Notes: generated by a model from the sequence alone, not told the origin. A stretch of DNA of 64,000 nucleotides from Candidatus Opimibacter skivensis (GCA_016722045.1 JADKGY010000006.1:186001-250000), one strand, 5' to 3'; counted from the first letter of the stretch, positions 15,767 to 25,062 are shown. Program-made: numbers and translations.

Positions 15767-17095
15767 ATGAAAAGTAAATTAATTTATGTATTGCTGCTTG
15801 CAAGCTTCTGGAGCAGCGTGGCTTATGCACAAAAAATTAACAAAGCAAAGCTTGACAGTTTGTTTTCCCTTTTGGCTGAAAAAAATAGAGCCATGGGCAG
15901 TGTCGCCATATCAAAAAACGGAAAAATTCTTTATAGTAATGCCATTGGGTATAGTTCAATCTCGGAAAGAGAAAATAAACCGGCTACTACAAAAACGAAA
16001 TACAGAATAGGTTCCATTTCAAAAATGTTTACGGCCACAATGATTTTTCAATTGATTGAGGAAAAGAAATTAAAACTTACAGAAACACTGGATACATATT
16101 TTCCAGGTATCCAAAATGCAAAGAAAATAACGATCAGCAATTTATTAAATCATCGTAGTGGCATACACAACTTCACCGATGATGAAGAGTATGCGAATTA
16201 CATGACGCTGCCAAAAACGGAAGATGAAATGATAGCGATCATTTCAAAAAACAAACCTGACTTCGAACCCGACGAAAAAGCTTCATACAGTAATTCAAAT
16301 TTTGTCATTCTTGGATACATCATTGAAAAAATCACAAAGAAACCGTATGCCACAAATCTTGCAGAAAGAATAACTTCTAAAATCGGGCTCACAGATACAT
16401 ATTATGGCGGGAAAACAAATATTGCCGACAATGAAAGCTATTCGTACTCCTATACCAACCAATGGGATATAGAGCCTGAAACGGATATGAGTATTCCCGG
16501 TGGTGCAGGTGCTATTGTGTCAACACCTGTTGATCTGACAAAATTTGTCGGAGCTTTGTTTTCTTATAAATTAGTTTCAAAGGAAAGTTTATCCCGAATG
16601 AAAACAATGACCGATAATTATGGTATGGGGATGTTTCAAATGCCATTTTATACGCGCAAAGGCTTTGGTCATAATGGCGCTATTGACGGATTTGGATCCA
16701 CAGTCGGATATTTTCCTGATGACAGTCTTGCGATAGCTTATTGCACCAATGGACAAGTCTATGGGATGAATGACATTCTTATCGGAGTGCTGAGTATTTA
16801 TTTTAATACTGAATACACCCTGCCTATATTCTCAACCATTCAAATCAAACCCGAAGAACTTGACATTTACACAGGCACTTATTCCAGTGCAGAACTTCAA
16901 ATAAAAATCACTGTTACAAAAAATGGCTCAACGCTTATGGCCCAGGCGACAGGACAACCCTCCTTTCCGCTCGAAGCTACAGCACCCGGAATATTTAGTT
17001 TTGGCCGTGCAGGAATAGTATTGGAATTTAATACGGCCAATAGAGAAATGACTTTGAAACAAGGTGGGGGTTCTTTTGTGTTTACAAAGGATTAA
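15767..17095 (+). CDS. Serine hydrolase, beta-lactamase/class C-like
   Basis: 442 residues with a signal peptide (LIYVLLLASFWSSVAYAQ). Active-site motifs of the serine beta-lactamase/PBP4-like fold: S-x-x-K at Ser83-Lys86 (GSISKMF), Y-x-N at Tyr174-Asn176 (YSN) and H-x-G at 302-304 (HNGAIDG). The C-terminal about 100 residues (YTGTYSSAELQIKI to VFTKD) resemble the DUF3471 beta-domain found behind such enzymes. It is periplasmic and probably an esterase, peptidase or D-Ala-D-Ala-type hydrolase, with beta-lactam resistance not implied. It starts 12 nt after the GH97 stop, so the two may be co-transcribed. Confidence 0.88.
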   Translation: MKSKLIYVLLLASFWSSVAYAQKINKAKLDSLFSLLAEKNRAMGSVAISKNGKILYSNAIGYSSISERENKPATTKTKYRIGSISKMFTATMIFQLIEEKKLKLTETLDTYFPGIQNAKKITISNLLNHRSGIHNFTDDEEYANYMTLPKTEDEMIAIISKNKPDFEPDEKASYSNSNFVILGYIIEKITKKPYATNLAERITSKIGLTDTYYGGKTNIADNESYSYSYTNQWDIEPETDMSIPGGAGAIVSTPVDLTKFVGALFSYKLVSKESLSRMKTMTDNYGMGMFQMPFYTRKGFGHNGAIDGFGSTVGYFPDDSLAIAYCTNGQVYGMNDILIGVLSIYFNTEYTLPIFSTIQIKPEELDIYTGTYSSAELQIKITVTKNGSTLMAQATGQPSFPLEATAPGIFSFGRAGIVLEFNTANREMTLKQGGGSFVFTKD

Positions 17096-17120
17096 TAAAG
17101 CAACAGATTTTTATTCGTCC

Positions 17121-17165
17121 GTGGGTTGCAACCCACTGCTATTAACCTTTGATCCTTTCAGGATC
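17121..17165. repeat. Tandem hairpins (REP-like)
   Basis: GTGGGTTGCAACCCAC (17121-17136) is a perfect palindrome and GATCCT-TTC-AGGATC (17151-17165) a second stem-loop 14 bases on. They lie just after the serine hydrolase stop, so they could also help to end transcription, though there is no strong T-run. Confidence 0.5.
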
Positions 17166-17307
17166 ATTATTTCCCTATTGCCTTTTATCCTATTATATAA
17201 GGATTGACCCTCTTTGCCCTGAAATTGGTGTGTACAACTTTTAATGTTTATCATTGTTTCTCTATCACCAAAAGTGATTCATCTTTCATTCAATAAAACA
17301 AAATAAC

Positions 17308-17691
17308 ATGAAACAAAACCAAGAAAAACAAGTAGCCGGTGTGTGGATGGACAATAATAAAGCATTCATTGTCAGCCGCCCTGCAGATAATAATGCCGGA
17401 GAGTTTGTCATAAGCGAAAAAATTGAAGCGACTCATTATCATGGCGAGAAAGGAGAACATGCTTCCATGAATGCCGAGCCCCAAAATCTTGCCAAATACC
17501 ACAAGGCTATTTCAAAATCCATTCTGAATTATGATCATATCCTTGTATTCGGTCCGGGTAAAGCACAGGAACAATTAGTCAATTTTCTTCGCGAAGATGC
17601 TCATTTCAATTCTAAACAATTAACCCTTGAAGCCTCACAGCATTTGACAGATCACCAGCTGATCGCCAAAGTCAGGGACTTTTTCGCATAA
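17308..17691 (+). CDS. eRF1/Pelota domain-3-like small protein
   Basis: 127 residues. The layout GVWMDNNKAFIV ... KYHKAISKSILNYDHILVFGPGKAQEQLVNFL ... SQHLTDHQLIAKVRDFF resembles small stand-alone proteins similar to the third domain of archaeal/eukaryotic release factor aRF1 and Pelota, found in many bacteria. No signal or membrane segment, so cytoplasmic. Function in bacteria is not settled. It has its own terminator (17750-17788). Family assignment is from pattern memory only. Confidence 0.55.
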   Translation: MKQNQEKQVAGVWMDNNKAFIVSRPADNNAGEFVISEKIEATHYHGEKGEHASMNAEPQNLAKYHKAISKSILNYDHILVFGPGKAQEQLVNFLREDAHFNSKQLTLEASQHLTDHQLIAKVRDFFA

Positions 17692-17749
17692 GCCTTATCT
17701 TATTAATTCATTATGAACCGAATTTTTTCGGTAACTGCTTAAATAAAAG

Positions 17750-17788
17750 AATGGTAATTTTTCTGGAATAGAATAATTACCATTTTTT
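17750..17788 (+). terminator. Rho-independent terminator
   Basis: The 10-bp stem AATGGTAATT (17750-17759) / AATTACCATT (17775-17784) is followed by a T-run, 59 nt after the stop of the gene at 17308. Confidence 0.75.
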
Positions 17789-17963
17789 ATTATTTTTATA
17801 ATGTTTCTTTTTAAAATATCTCCATTCACTTAAGAAGAATTTCAAGCTATATCCCGTGTCGCATTTACCCCATTAATTGTCGTTATCTCTGTGCTTTCCT
17901 ATAATTACCTTACGTTAGTTTTGTATACTATTTAACTCATAAAATCTTCAACTCTAACAAATC

Positions 17964-18440
17964 ATGAAACAGAAAATCACCACATGGCTTTGGTTTGACG
18001 GACAAGCTGAAGAGGCAGCAAAGTACTATACATCAATATTTAAAAATTCAAGTATAGACAATGTCATGCGGTATGGCCCAGGTGCTCCCCTCCCCGAAGG
18101 CACCGTACTCACGGCCTCATGGACTATCGAAGGGAAACAATTTGTTGGTCTTAATGGCGGTCCTCAATTTAAACCTTCTGAAGCAGTATCTTTTTTTGTG
18201 GATTGCAATTCACAGGAAGAAGTGGATTACTATTGGAATAAACTCACTGAAGAAGGTGAAGAAAGCCAATGCGGATGGCTTAAAGACAAATACGGCATAT
18301 CCTGGCAAATCATCCCTTCAATATTGGGGGAATTACTTCAAAACAAAGACCGTGCAAAAGCAGGAAGAGCGATGCAGGCTATGCTGAAGATGCGGAAAAT
18401 TGATATCGCTAAATTAAAGGAAGCGGCAGGTGATGCGTGA
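17964..18440 (+). CDS. VOC-family (PhnB-like) protein
   Basis: 158 residues. WLWFDGQAEEAAKYYTSIF is the typical start of the PhnB / '3-demethylubiquinone methyltransferase-like' branch of the vicinal-oxygen-chelate fold. LNGGPQFKPSEAVSFFVDC and GWLKDKYGISWQIIP are its later landmarks. Cytoplasmic, and often a dimer with a metal-binding barrel. The enzymatic role is unknown for most members. The stop codon runs straight into a GTGAGACGTGAGG-type repeat. Confidence 0.85.
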   Translation: MKQKITTWLWFDGQAEEAAKYYTSIFKNSSIDNVMRYGPGAPLPEGTVLTASWTIEGKQFVGLNGGPQFKPSEAVSFFVDCNSQEEVDYYWNKLTEEGEESQCGWLKDKYGISWQIIPSILGELLQNKDRAKAGRAMQAMLKMRKIDIAKLKEAAGDA

Positions 18441-18610
18441 GACGTGAGGTATGAGTGAAAATAATTTGCGTTAATTATTTTTTTAATGCCTCCACTTTAG
18501 GCGGCCCCTTCCCTATTTCCTGACTTCAAGTTTGCGTAACTTTTCTTTAGTCCGAATGGTGCCGATCGATATTAATAGGGCATGGGCGGATAGTTCCCAT
18601 CAAATCAGCT

Positions 18611-18735
18611 CAATATTTAAGGAAAACATTATGATGTTTAAGGAAAACATACAAATGTTTAAGGAAAACATTATGATATTATAGGAAAACACCCTGATGT
18701 TTTAGGAAAACAATATTGCATTTTAGGAAAATATT
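18611..18735. repeat. 21-bp tandem array (6 units)
   Basis: The unit ATGTTTAAGGAAAACATTATG repeats with drift at 18611, 18634, 18655, 18676, 18697 and 18719. Each unit is itself quasi-palindromic (ATGTTT-AAGG-AAAACAT). It lies in a 487-bp gap between the VOC gene and a GNAT gene. The rest of that gap (18441-18610 and 18736-18927) shows nothing else recognisable beyond GTGAGACGTGAGG next to the stop. Confidence 0.75.
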
Positions 18736-18927
18736 AAATGACTGATTTTGAGCTTATTAATTATTGGGCGCTTGTTATACACCGATTGCATACGCTTAAT
18801 TCAATCAGAAAACCTAAATCTAAAATCCCCTGATCTCACATATTTTTAATTGTTAAATAAAACATTATCCATTCCATAACAGATATTGCAGCTCCGGAAA
18901 CTTATCCCTTGAAAAGATCTTATCCTT

Positions 18928-19473
18928 ATGTTATTTTCAAATTACATCTATCAGGATCAACTGCAATCATCCCGCCTCGTGACTCGATTCTTAACCCGGG
19001 ATGACATCTCGATATGGACTGACTTTTTTAAGGACGAAGAAGCCATTGAATTAATGACTACTTATGGCCTGACCACACATGAAGAAAGGGCAACACGATG
19101 GATTGAAAAACAACTCGACCGTTATGCAACACACCGGATGGGCCACCAGGCTTTGATTGATAAAAATACAAATGCATTTATCGGGCAGTCAGGCCTCCTC
19201 GTACAGGAAGTTGATGGGGTCACTGAACTTGAAGTCGGCTATCATGTCTTCAAAAAATACTGGGGGCAGGGTTATGCACCTGAAGCGGCTAGACTTTTTC
19301 TCAACCATGCATTCGAAAATAATCTAAGCGATTCAGTCATCTCGATCATCGATACACGCAATCTGAGATCACAACGCGTCGCCGACAAAAACGGTTTGCT
19401 ACGGGAGAAACAAACGACATGGTCTGATCTTAATGTCTATATTTATCGCATAGACAAGTCAAATTGGAAATAG
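18928..19473 (+). CDS. GNAT acetyltransferase, RimJ/RimL-like
   Basis: 181 residues. It starts with SSRLVTRFLTRDDISIWTDFF, typical of the Acetyltransf_3 group. Later come EVGYHVFKKYWGQGYAPEAA (acetyl-CoA loop Q/R-x-x-G-x-A, here WGQGYAPEA) and IDTRNLRSQRVADKNGL. It would acetylate an N-terminal or other amine; the substrate is unknown. The next gene begins about 40 nt downstream in the same direction. Confidence 0.88.
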   Translation: MLFSNYIYQDQLQSSRLVTRFLTRDDISIWTDFFKDEEAIELMTTYGLTTHEERATRWIEKQLDRYATHRMGHQALIDKNTNAFIGQSGLLVQEVDGVTELEVGYHVFKKYWGQGYAPEAARLFLNHAFENNLSDSVISIIDTRNLRSQRVADKNGLLREKQTTWSDLNVYIYRIDKSNWK

Positions 19474-19515
19474 GACTTTTGTGCTTATCCTATCAATTTG
19501 CATTCAGACAATATC

Positions 19516-21333
19516 ATGAAGGGAAAACAAGAGCAAAAGCAAAGTCAGGCGGGAAAAAATAAAAAGTCCATCTCTGTAAAAAAAGATACCGGTTGGAATT
19601 GGAAAATCATCGGTTTGCTTACAGGCATTGTCCTTCTTTCTGCATTCATCTACCTTCCGGTCCTGAACAATCATTTTTTAGCCTGGGATGACAACTATTA
19701 TATCCGCGACAATGCTTTTATCTATTCGTTCAACCTGAAGGATATTTTTTCAAATAACGTCATGGGCAATTACCACCCGATGACTGTCCTGGTGTTGGCG
19801 ATCGAATATCACCTTTTTGATCTGAGTGAAACAGGATACCATGCCGTCAATCTACTCCTTCATTTACTCAATGTCATTCTTGTCTTTTATGCTGTCCTCC
19901 TGCTATGCAACAAATCGGGAGTAGCATTAGTGACTTCCCTGTTGTTTGGCATCCATCCCATCCACGTTGAATCCGTGGCATGGGCGGCAGAGTTAAAAGA
20001 TCTGTTGTACACGCTTTTCTTTCTTGCATCAATGATCATGTATCTGAAGTTTCTGCCAAATCTTCAGAAAAAATATTACCTGGCCGCATTGATGCTTTTC
20101 CTTCTTTCACTATTGTCAAAAGGTATGGGGGCCTCACTTCCCGTAGTGTTGGTTCTGATTGATTTTTTCAAAGGGAGAAAAATGACGACAAAAGTCTGGT
20201 TGGAGAAAATTCCATTCTTTTTGTTGGCTATCATCTTTGGTGTCATCGCCGTAGCGGCTCAAAGAGCCCCTGATATCGTGCAGGATGTTACATTTTTTAC
20301 ATTCCCTCAACGCATTGCTTTTGCTTGTTATGGATTCTGCACGTACATCGCCAAATTAATTTTACCTGTTAATCTTAGCGCGTATTACCCTTATCCCACT
20401 AAGACCGGCACTGGCATTTCATTGATTTACTATGCCTACATTCCTTTAGTGCTTGGGATTTTAGCAGCGATCATATATTCTTTACGCAGTACAAAAAATA
20501 TAATCTTCGGCGTTGGATTTTTTGCGATTACTGTATTTCTCGTTTTGCAATTGCTTCCTGTAGGTGATGCCATCATGGCGGATAGATATAGTTATGTGCC
20601 TTCAATAGGAATTTTCTATTTAGGCGCAGAAGGTTTTATGTATCTCTGGAACAGTAAATTAAAATGGATTGGGATAGTTGCACTTGCAGGTTTCACAATT
20701 TTTTTCAGCGCTGCTACACACGCACGCTGTCTTATCTGGAGAACAGATATGTCTCTCTGGCAGGATGTGATAGAACGATTTCAAACAGTACCTGTCGCCT
20801 ATTATAATCGTGGTCTTGCCTTCATGAATGAAAATAAATTTAAAGAAGCGATTGATGATTATACAAAAGCAATTGAATTAAAACCCGGGTATAATGTCGC
20901 TCTGGTCAACCGTGGTAATATACTTAGAGGCAGTAGTCAATATGATGCAGCACTCCGGGACTATAACTCAGCCATTGAAGCAACACCAAATTTTTCTATA
21001 GCCTATTTCAATCGTGGAATCCTCTATATGAATCAACAGCGAAATGAAGAAGCATTAAATGATTTTTCAAAAGCAATCGAATTTAAACCCGGGTATTACA
21101 AAGCCTATAGTAACCGTGGTGTAATTTATACAAATATGAAACGATACGCGGAAGCGATTGAAGATTATTCCAAAGCCATTGAAATAAAACCTGACTATAT
21201 GGAGGCATACTACAACAGGGGCATGGCCCAATATAATTCAGGTAACAAACAAGCAGCCTGTGCTGATATCAGGCAATCGGCAGCACTTGGATTTAAAACA
21301 GCAGTAGATGCCATCGCCAATATTTGTAATTAA
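19516..21333 (+). CDS. TMTC-like multi-pass membrane protein with TPR repeats
   Basis: Start set at ATG 19516 (a TTG at 19498 is the alternative). After a basic, lysine-rich cytoplasmic tail there are about ten membrane helices (about 35-425). A periplasmic loop carries the motif LAWDDNYYIRDN and a HPIHVESVAWAAELKDLLYT segment, both typical of the PMT/TMTC-like glycosyltransferase fold. The C-terminal 170 residues are four to five TPR units (AYYNRGLAFMNENKFKEAID and repeats). It may transfer mannose from a lipid carrier to proteins, as TMTC proteins do in animals, but this is unproven in bacteria. Confidence 0.75.
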   Translation: MKGKQEQKQSQAGKNKKSISVKKDTGWNWKIIGLLTGIVLLSAFIYLPVLNNHFLAWDDNYYIRDNAFIYSFNLKDIFSNNVMGNYHPMTVLVLAIEYHLFDLSETGYHAVNLLLHLLNVILVFYAVLLLCNKSGVALVTSLLFGIHPIHVESVAWAAELKDLLYTLFFLASMIMYLKFLPNLQKKYYLAALMLFLLSLLSKGMGASLPVVLVLIDFFKGRKMTTKVWLEKIPFFLLAIIFGVIAVAAQRAPDIVQDVTFFTFPQRIAFACYGFCTYIAKLILPVNLSAYYPYPTKTGTGISLIYYAYIPLVLGILAAIIYSLRSTKNIIFGVGFFAITVFLVLQLLPVGDAIMADRYSYVPSIGIFYLGAEGFMYLWNSKLKWIGIVALAGFTIFFSAATHARCLIWRTDMSLWQDVIERFQTVPVAYYNRGLAFMNENKFKEAIDDYTKAIELKPGYNVALVNRGNILRGSSQYDAALRDYNSAIEATPNFSIAYFNRGILYMNQQRNEEALNDFSKAIEFKPGYYKAYSNRGVIYTNMKRYAEAIEDYSKAIEIKPDYMEAYYNRGMAQYNSGNKQAACADIRQSAALGFKTAVDAIANICN

Positions 21334-21342
21334 TAACTTAAA

Positions 21343-21390
21343 AACTGAAGCTGAGAAACACGTGTGATCTGCCTTCTCAGCTTCAGAGTT
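21343..21390. terminator. Bidirectional terminator between convergent genes
   Basis: AACTGAAGCTGAGAA (21343-21357) pairs with TTCTCAGCTTCAGAGTT (21374-21390) with one bulge. It sits 10 nt after the TPR gene stop and 43 nt from the stop of the convergent cytochrome gene. No long T-run. Confidence 0.6.
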
Positions 21391-21432
21391 ATTAAGACTA
21401 ATATCTGTCAATCGTAATTTATCAATCGTAAA

Positions 21433-22950
21433 TTATTTATCTGAAGGCATTTTTTCCTTGAGCGCATCACCTTTATTTGATAGTCCCCTGAATAAAAGAA
21501 AACTGAAATCATACCGTAAAGAATCCTTTCCAAACGAAAATGTATTAGTCGCTCCATTGTGACATTTGATACAACTCGACGTGTCTTGCATAAATGTCTC
21601 AATGACCGAATTGCCCAATAATTCCGGTGCAGGAGGCGGATTAGGTACACCATGAATAGGTTCATTATTTGACGATAACCACTGGCTTCCGACCAATTTA
21701 TAATTCTCCCATACACTACCTTTTAATTTCTGTTGCCATGCTTTATTCATCTGCTGTGTCGGGCCATAGATAGGATATGTGCGCGTGACCTGGGTACCAA
21801 ATGTATCCACATGAGCATCATTGATCATGGTCTGTCCATAAGCTTTTGCGAATGGAGGTTTGTTAGCCCAAATCAATTTACTCTGATTATGGACAAGTGT
21901 GTCAGCAGGCGTATTCGTCAGACAGTTCAGACAATTGGGATTGTAAAATGACCATGGGTAATCCGGATGCAATGCAGCCTCTTCCAAATTGTCAGGCGTA
22001 TTATCTACATGTTCAAACGTGCTCCAAACCATGATTGGAAAAAGTTTGGTTTTCGTGATGATGTGCATGCCTACCAATCCGACGCGCGCAGTGAAACAAG
22101 TATCCTTACCTGATTTACGATTGGCAGCCGGAATAAAAATGGTCGCTTCACGATTGTAAAATCTATTCCAACGATCTTTTTCCTTTGGCAATAATAACCG
22201 CCAGGCTGCTTTTATTTCGATAGTTCCTATTGTCCCTCCTGTCTTCGATTTTATAACCTGATAATAACTTGATGGAAGATTAATTGTTAATGGTTGTCCT
22301 GCTTTCTTAAGTGAATCGACGAACCTTTGTTGCCCACTGAGTGTATTTAATTTATTGCCCTGCACATAGGCAACTTCAGAAGGGCTCATCATGATTTCAT
22401 AAAGCACAAAATTCAGATTCCGATCAATCAGCGCATTGCCATCATTCTCTGTGAATCCTGCTGTAGTAAATCCGCCGGAAGAAACTACTAAAGGTTGGAA
22501 TAGAAATTTTGAACCGGGCGTACCGGGATCGCATGCATCGGGACCTCCGCCGAATACATCATCTACACTGTTGTAATATTCCCATACCCGCGCCGAAGTA
22601 TCATTGCCGATCACATAACCTGTAGGCGCTCCCGAGCTATTAGCCGGCCAGTTAAGTGCTATAAATGTTTGCCAGCTGAATTCGTCAAACTTGGGTTGAT
22701 CGATTGTATCCAGGTGTGTACGGTAACCCGGACTAAGTGCAGATGAGTCGTCTACTTCGTGTGGAATAAATGGACACAGCGAATCCGGTGTACCCACCGC
22801 ACAAAAGCTTGTGCCGTAAGGAGCATTTCCATTTGATGGACCAGGGGCAGTCATAAGGTGCTGACCGCAGGAAATCACAAAAATGAAAACTGCAAACGCC
22901 AAAACAATAAGGGATGGCAAACGCCAATTGCGAAATGATGAGTGGTTCAT
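21433..22950 (-). CDS. c-type cytochrome family lipoprotein
   Basis: 505 residues. The N-terminal hydrophobic stretch ends in VISCGQ, a plausible lipobox. A single haem-binding motif C-x2-C-H (CIKCH, about 460-464) lies in the C-terminal 50 residues, with a Met near the end (KEKMPSDK) as possible sixth ligand. The long middle part (DEFSWQTFIALNWPA, YEIMMSPSEVAYV, VGLVGMHIITKTKLFPIMVWSTFEHVDN) resembles a large uncharacterised cytochrome family. Probably a periplasmic or surface electron carrier or enzyme. It is transcribed alone. Confidence 0.75.
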   Translation of the reverse strand: MNHSSFRNWRLPSLIVLAFAVFIFVISCGQHLMTAPGPSNGNAPYGTSFCAVGTPDSLCPFIPHEVDDSSALSPGYRTHLDTIDQPKFDEFSWQTFIALNWPANSSGAPTGYVIGNDTSARVWEYYNSVDDVFGGGPDACDPGTPGSKFLFQPLVVSSGGFTTAGFTENDGNALIDRNLNFVLYEIMMSPSEVAYVQGNKLNTLSGQQRFVDSLKKAGQPLTINLPSSYYQVIKSKTGGTIGTIEIKAAWRLLLPKEKDRWNRFYNREATIFIPAANRKSGKDTCFTARVGLVGMHIITKTKLFPIMVWSTFEHVDNTPDNLEEAALHPDYPWSFYNPNCLNCLTNTPADTLVHNQSKLIWANKPPFAKAYGQTMINDAHVDTFGTQVTRTYPIYGPTQQMNKAWQQKLKGSVWENYKLVGSQWLSSNNEPIHGVPNPPPAPELLGNSVIETFMQDTSSCIKCHNGATNTFSFGKDSLRYDFSFLLFRGLSNKGDALKEKMPSDK

Positions 22951-23262
22951 ATCTAAAAATTAATTTGGTGTCCGACAATTAATATCAGGTGTACTTAGAA
23001 TTAAAAATATTTGCAATACCCGATCCCGTTTCAATAATTCCCTGGATGCAATAAAAATTTTCCTAAAGATTCTCAATTCTTAAAAGAATTGAAATCGCAT
23101 GCAATGAAAGAAAGGTAGAAAAAGTAATCGATCTGTCAAAATTTTATTTCAGAAATTCCCGATCTCACAACCAGCTAAAGACAGAGGCAGAAATGTATCC
23201 AGGGAACTACCCTGATTATTTAGTAAATTGCCCTGATTCTTAACTATTTTATTATTCTGATT
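22951..23262. other. Gap with CCCTGATT-spaced motif
   Basis: 312 bases without a gene. The right part has CCCTGATT at 23210-23217 and 23231-23238 and TTCTGATT at 23255-23262, the last touching the ATG at 23263. Spacing is 21 and 24 bases. The same CCCTGAT word occurs in the 21-bp array at 18692. Nothing else is seen. Confidence 0.4.
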
Positions 23263-23631
23263 ATGAAATTCAATAGGTCTATTTTCCTGCTCATCGCATT
23301 GATATCTCTCCTCTTCTCCTGCGAAGCCGGAAAACAAAACAAAATGATCCTCGGAAAATGGACAGGTATAGAATGGCTCGTCGACGGCCATGCATCAAGT
23401 CACACGCCAGGAGAAGCTGTCTTTACATTTAATGAAGATGGCATTTATTCTTTTGAATATGCAGGCAATGTGGAAAACGGAAAATATTATGTCAACAATA
23501 ATGAATTATTCACAACGCCTGAAGGAGGCATAAAAATGATGGTTAAGATTCCTAAGCTTACACAGGATACGTTGATATTTGATATGAACCGGGGCGGACA
23601 ATCTGAAAAATTGACTTTAATCAGAAATTAA
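23263..23631 (+). CDS. Lipocalin-like lipoprotein
   Basis: 122 residues with a lipoprotein signal (FLLIALISLLFSC, Cys20). The mature part begins KMILGKWTGIEW, the conserved G-x-W strand of small Bacteroidota lipocalin-like (DUF4488/DUF4923-type) lipoproteins, and ends in a short beta-rich domain (TLIFDMNRGG...LTLIRN). Probably attached to the outer membrane. The ligand is unknown. A similar but unrelated-length lipoprotein is at 62665. Confidence 0.7.
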   Translation: MKFNRSIFLLIALISLLFSCEAGKQNKMILGKWTGIEWLVDGHASSHTPGEAVFTFNEDGIYSFEYAGNVENGKYYVNNNELFTTPEGGIKMMVKIPKLTQDTLIFDMNRGGQSEKLTLIRN

Positions 23632-23659
23632 TCCGTTGGTCCATCATTATCCGGAATCA

Positions 23660-23743
23660 ATGAGAAAATATCTTCACAACAAATTCGATCCTGCAGAACT
23701 TGTTCTGGTATTTGATGAACTGCCCTTGTGGTCAGCACCATAA
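23660..23743 (+). pseudogene. 5' remnant of a SAM methyltransferase gene
   Basis: 27 codons from ATG 23660 encode MRKYLHNKFDPAELVLVFDE followed by LPLWSAP and then TAA. The DELPLWSAPFG segment is the usual N-terminus of a group of Bacteroidota class I methyltransferases. The rest of such a gene is absent and the frame runs into a terminator. Could be a chance peptide, but the match is specific. Confidence 0.4.
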
Positions 23744-23744
23744 A

Positions 23745-23780
23745 AAAATGCCACAGTTTTTAACCTGTGGCATTTTCTAT
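23745..23780. terminator. Bidirectional terminator
   Basis: The 12-bp stem AAAATGCCACAG / CTGTGGCATTTT (23745-23756 and 23765-23776) has T-rich flanks on both strands. It serves the lipoprotein side on the plus strand and the DUF4440-like gene (stop at 23794) on the minus strand. Confidence 0.8.
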
Positions 23781-23793
23781 TATTTCGATTTGA

Positions 23794-24294
23794 TTATTGC
23801 ATCGGTGTTCCTTTAGGCGCATCACGATTCCACATATCACGGATAGCGATGTACTTACCATCACGTAGCTCAAACAAGGTCATGTATTTTCCGGTATTGA
23901 CCACCTTGCCGGCCTTATCCTTCGTGATGGAATTACCGGTCTCAGTTGCATAATTACCTGCAGCCCAGACTCCGGTGGTAACGAAAGAAATGGAAGTACC
24001 TGTAGTATCACCTTCCATATCTTTTTTGATCCCTGCTTTGATAGCATCCATCCCTGTACGGGTAGGCTCATCATTTGCCATGCTTTGTGCATCTGCAGCG
24101 TAATAAACAGCAACTCCATCCACATTTTTGGCATTGCTTGCAACAGCATAAGCAGATTCAAGAGCGACGATTTTTGCTTTTACTGAATCCATGTTCATCT
24201 CAGCGGATTTTGCGGATGCAGGTCCCTGAGCACAGGATTGAAACAGGAAAATGGTCGGTACGATCAGTACCACAAATAGTTTGAGTTGGTTCAT
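23794..24294 (-). CDS. SnoaL/DUF4440-like lipoprotein
   Basis: Start taken at ATG 24292-24294, giving a lipoprotein signal (LFVVLIVPTIFLFQSC). The upstream ATG at 24354 would add 20 charged residues before it. The mature part is an NTF2-like cone (DUF4440/SnoaL): ALESAYAVASNAKNVDGVAVYYAADA, RTGMDAIKAGIKKDM and a final KYIAIRDMWNRD. Probably periplasmic. Catalytic or binding role unknown. Its terminator is 14 nt beyond the stop. Confidence 0.8.
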   Translation of the reverse strand: MNQLKLFVVLIVPTIFLFQSCAQGPASAKSAEMNMDSVKAKIVALESAYAVASNAKNVDGVAVYYAADAQSMANDEPTRTGMDAIKAGIKKDMEGDTTGTSISFVTTGVWAAGNYATETGNSITKDKAGKVVNTGKYMTLFELRDGKYIAIRDMWNRDAPKGTPMQ

Positions 24295-24417
24295 AATTGT
24301 TGGTTTTGTTCTGTAAAGTAGACATTTTTTATATCTGTGTCTTTTACAGTCCATTCCTAAGCATACTCTCTACTATTTAATTCCCAATTATTAATCATAA
24401 ATATCAATATTAAACGC

Positions 24418-24475
24418 GAATTTTCCCTGCTCCCTGCTCCCTGCCCTATGCCCTATGCTCTTTGCTTCGTGACCT
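24418..24475. repeat. Short drifting repeats CCCTGCT / CCCTATGC
   Basis: CCCTGCTCCCTGCTCCCTG runs into CCCTATGCCCTATGCTC. Simple 7-bp repeats with drift, in the gap before the gene at 24592. No hairpin. Confidence 0.5.
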
Positions 24476-24591
24476 GAATCATTCCACCCAATGACCTGCC
24501 TCATAGATATTATATACAGGGAAAGAGAACTTTAAATGTGAAATGGCGTAAGCCTCACTTCAGGGAATTAAGATCATTAAAATCCTAGATC

Positions 24592-24972
24592 ATGACCAAA
24601 CATCATTCAGATACGCTGTTTTCGATAGCCGAAGAACTCCTCACCGCTGCGGAACATGAAAAAGAACGATCAGAAGAAGATGTTGTCACCCATCTCATCT
24701 GCGCCAATTCAAGACAATCGCTATCCAATTTCCTCGCAGGATTTCTGCTTCGAAGAGAAATAGAGATCGAACATCCTGTATCCATATCCAGTCTGCTGGA
24801 ACAATGCAAAAGTGTCGATGCCCGATTCGACTCGATCGACCTTGCACCAATACATTGCAGAAACCAAACGCATGACCGTGATTACTGTCTCGAACCCGAT
24901 CAAGTCGACGCATGTGTCAAAGTCGCACAACATGCCCGGTCTATTGTTATGTCAGATACCCCGGGATATTGA
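24592..24972 (+). CDS. Hypothetical helical protein upstream of PFOR operon
   Basis: 126 residues, all-helical by composition (FSIAEELLTAAEHEKERSEED, ICANSRQSLSNFLAGFLLRR), with CKSVDARFDSID and a C-terminal CVKVAQHARSIV. The layout loosely recalls HEPN-type helical bundles, but no R-x4-6-H motif is obvious. It is cytoplasmic and lies 90 nt before the flavoprotein gene on the same strand, so it may belong to that transcription unit. Function unknown. Confidence 0.55.
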   Translation: MTKHHSDTLFSIAEELLTAAEHEKERSEEDVVTHLICANSRQSLSNFLAGFLLRREIEIEHPVSISSLLEQCKSVDARFDSIDLAPIHCRNQTHDRDYCLEPDQVDACVKVAQHARSIVMSDTPGY

Positions 24973-25062
24973 AGAGACCATACATTCATTGCTACATGCA
25001 TGCCTTACTATCAACTTTAGCATTCATGACTTTTCCTGACCAGTCATGCTTAAAAAGTGATC

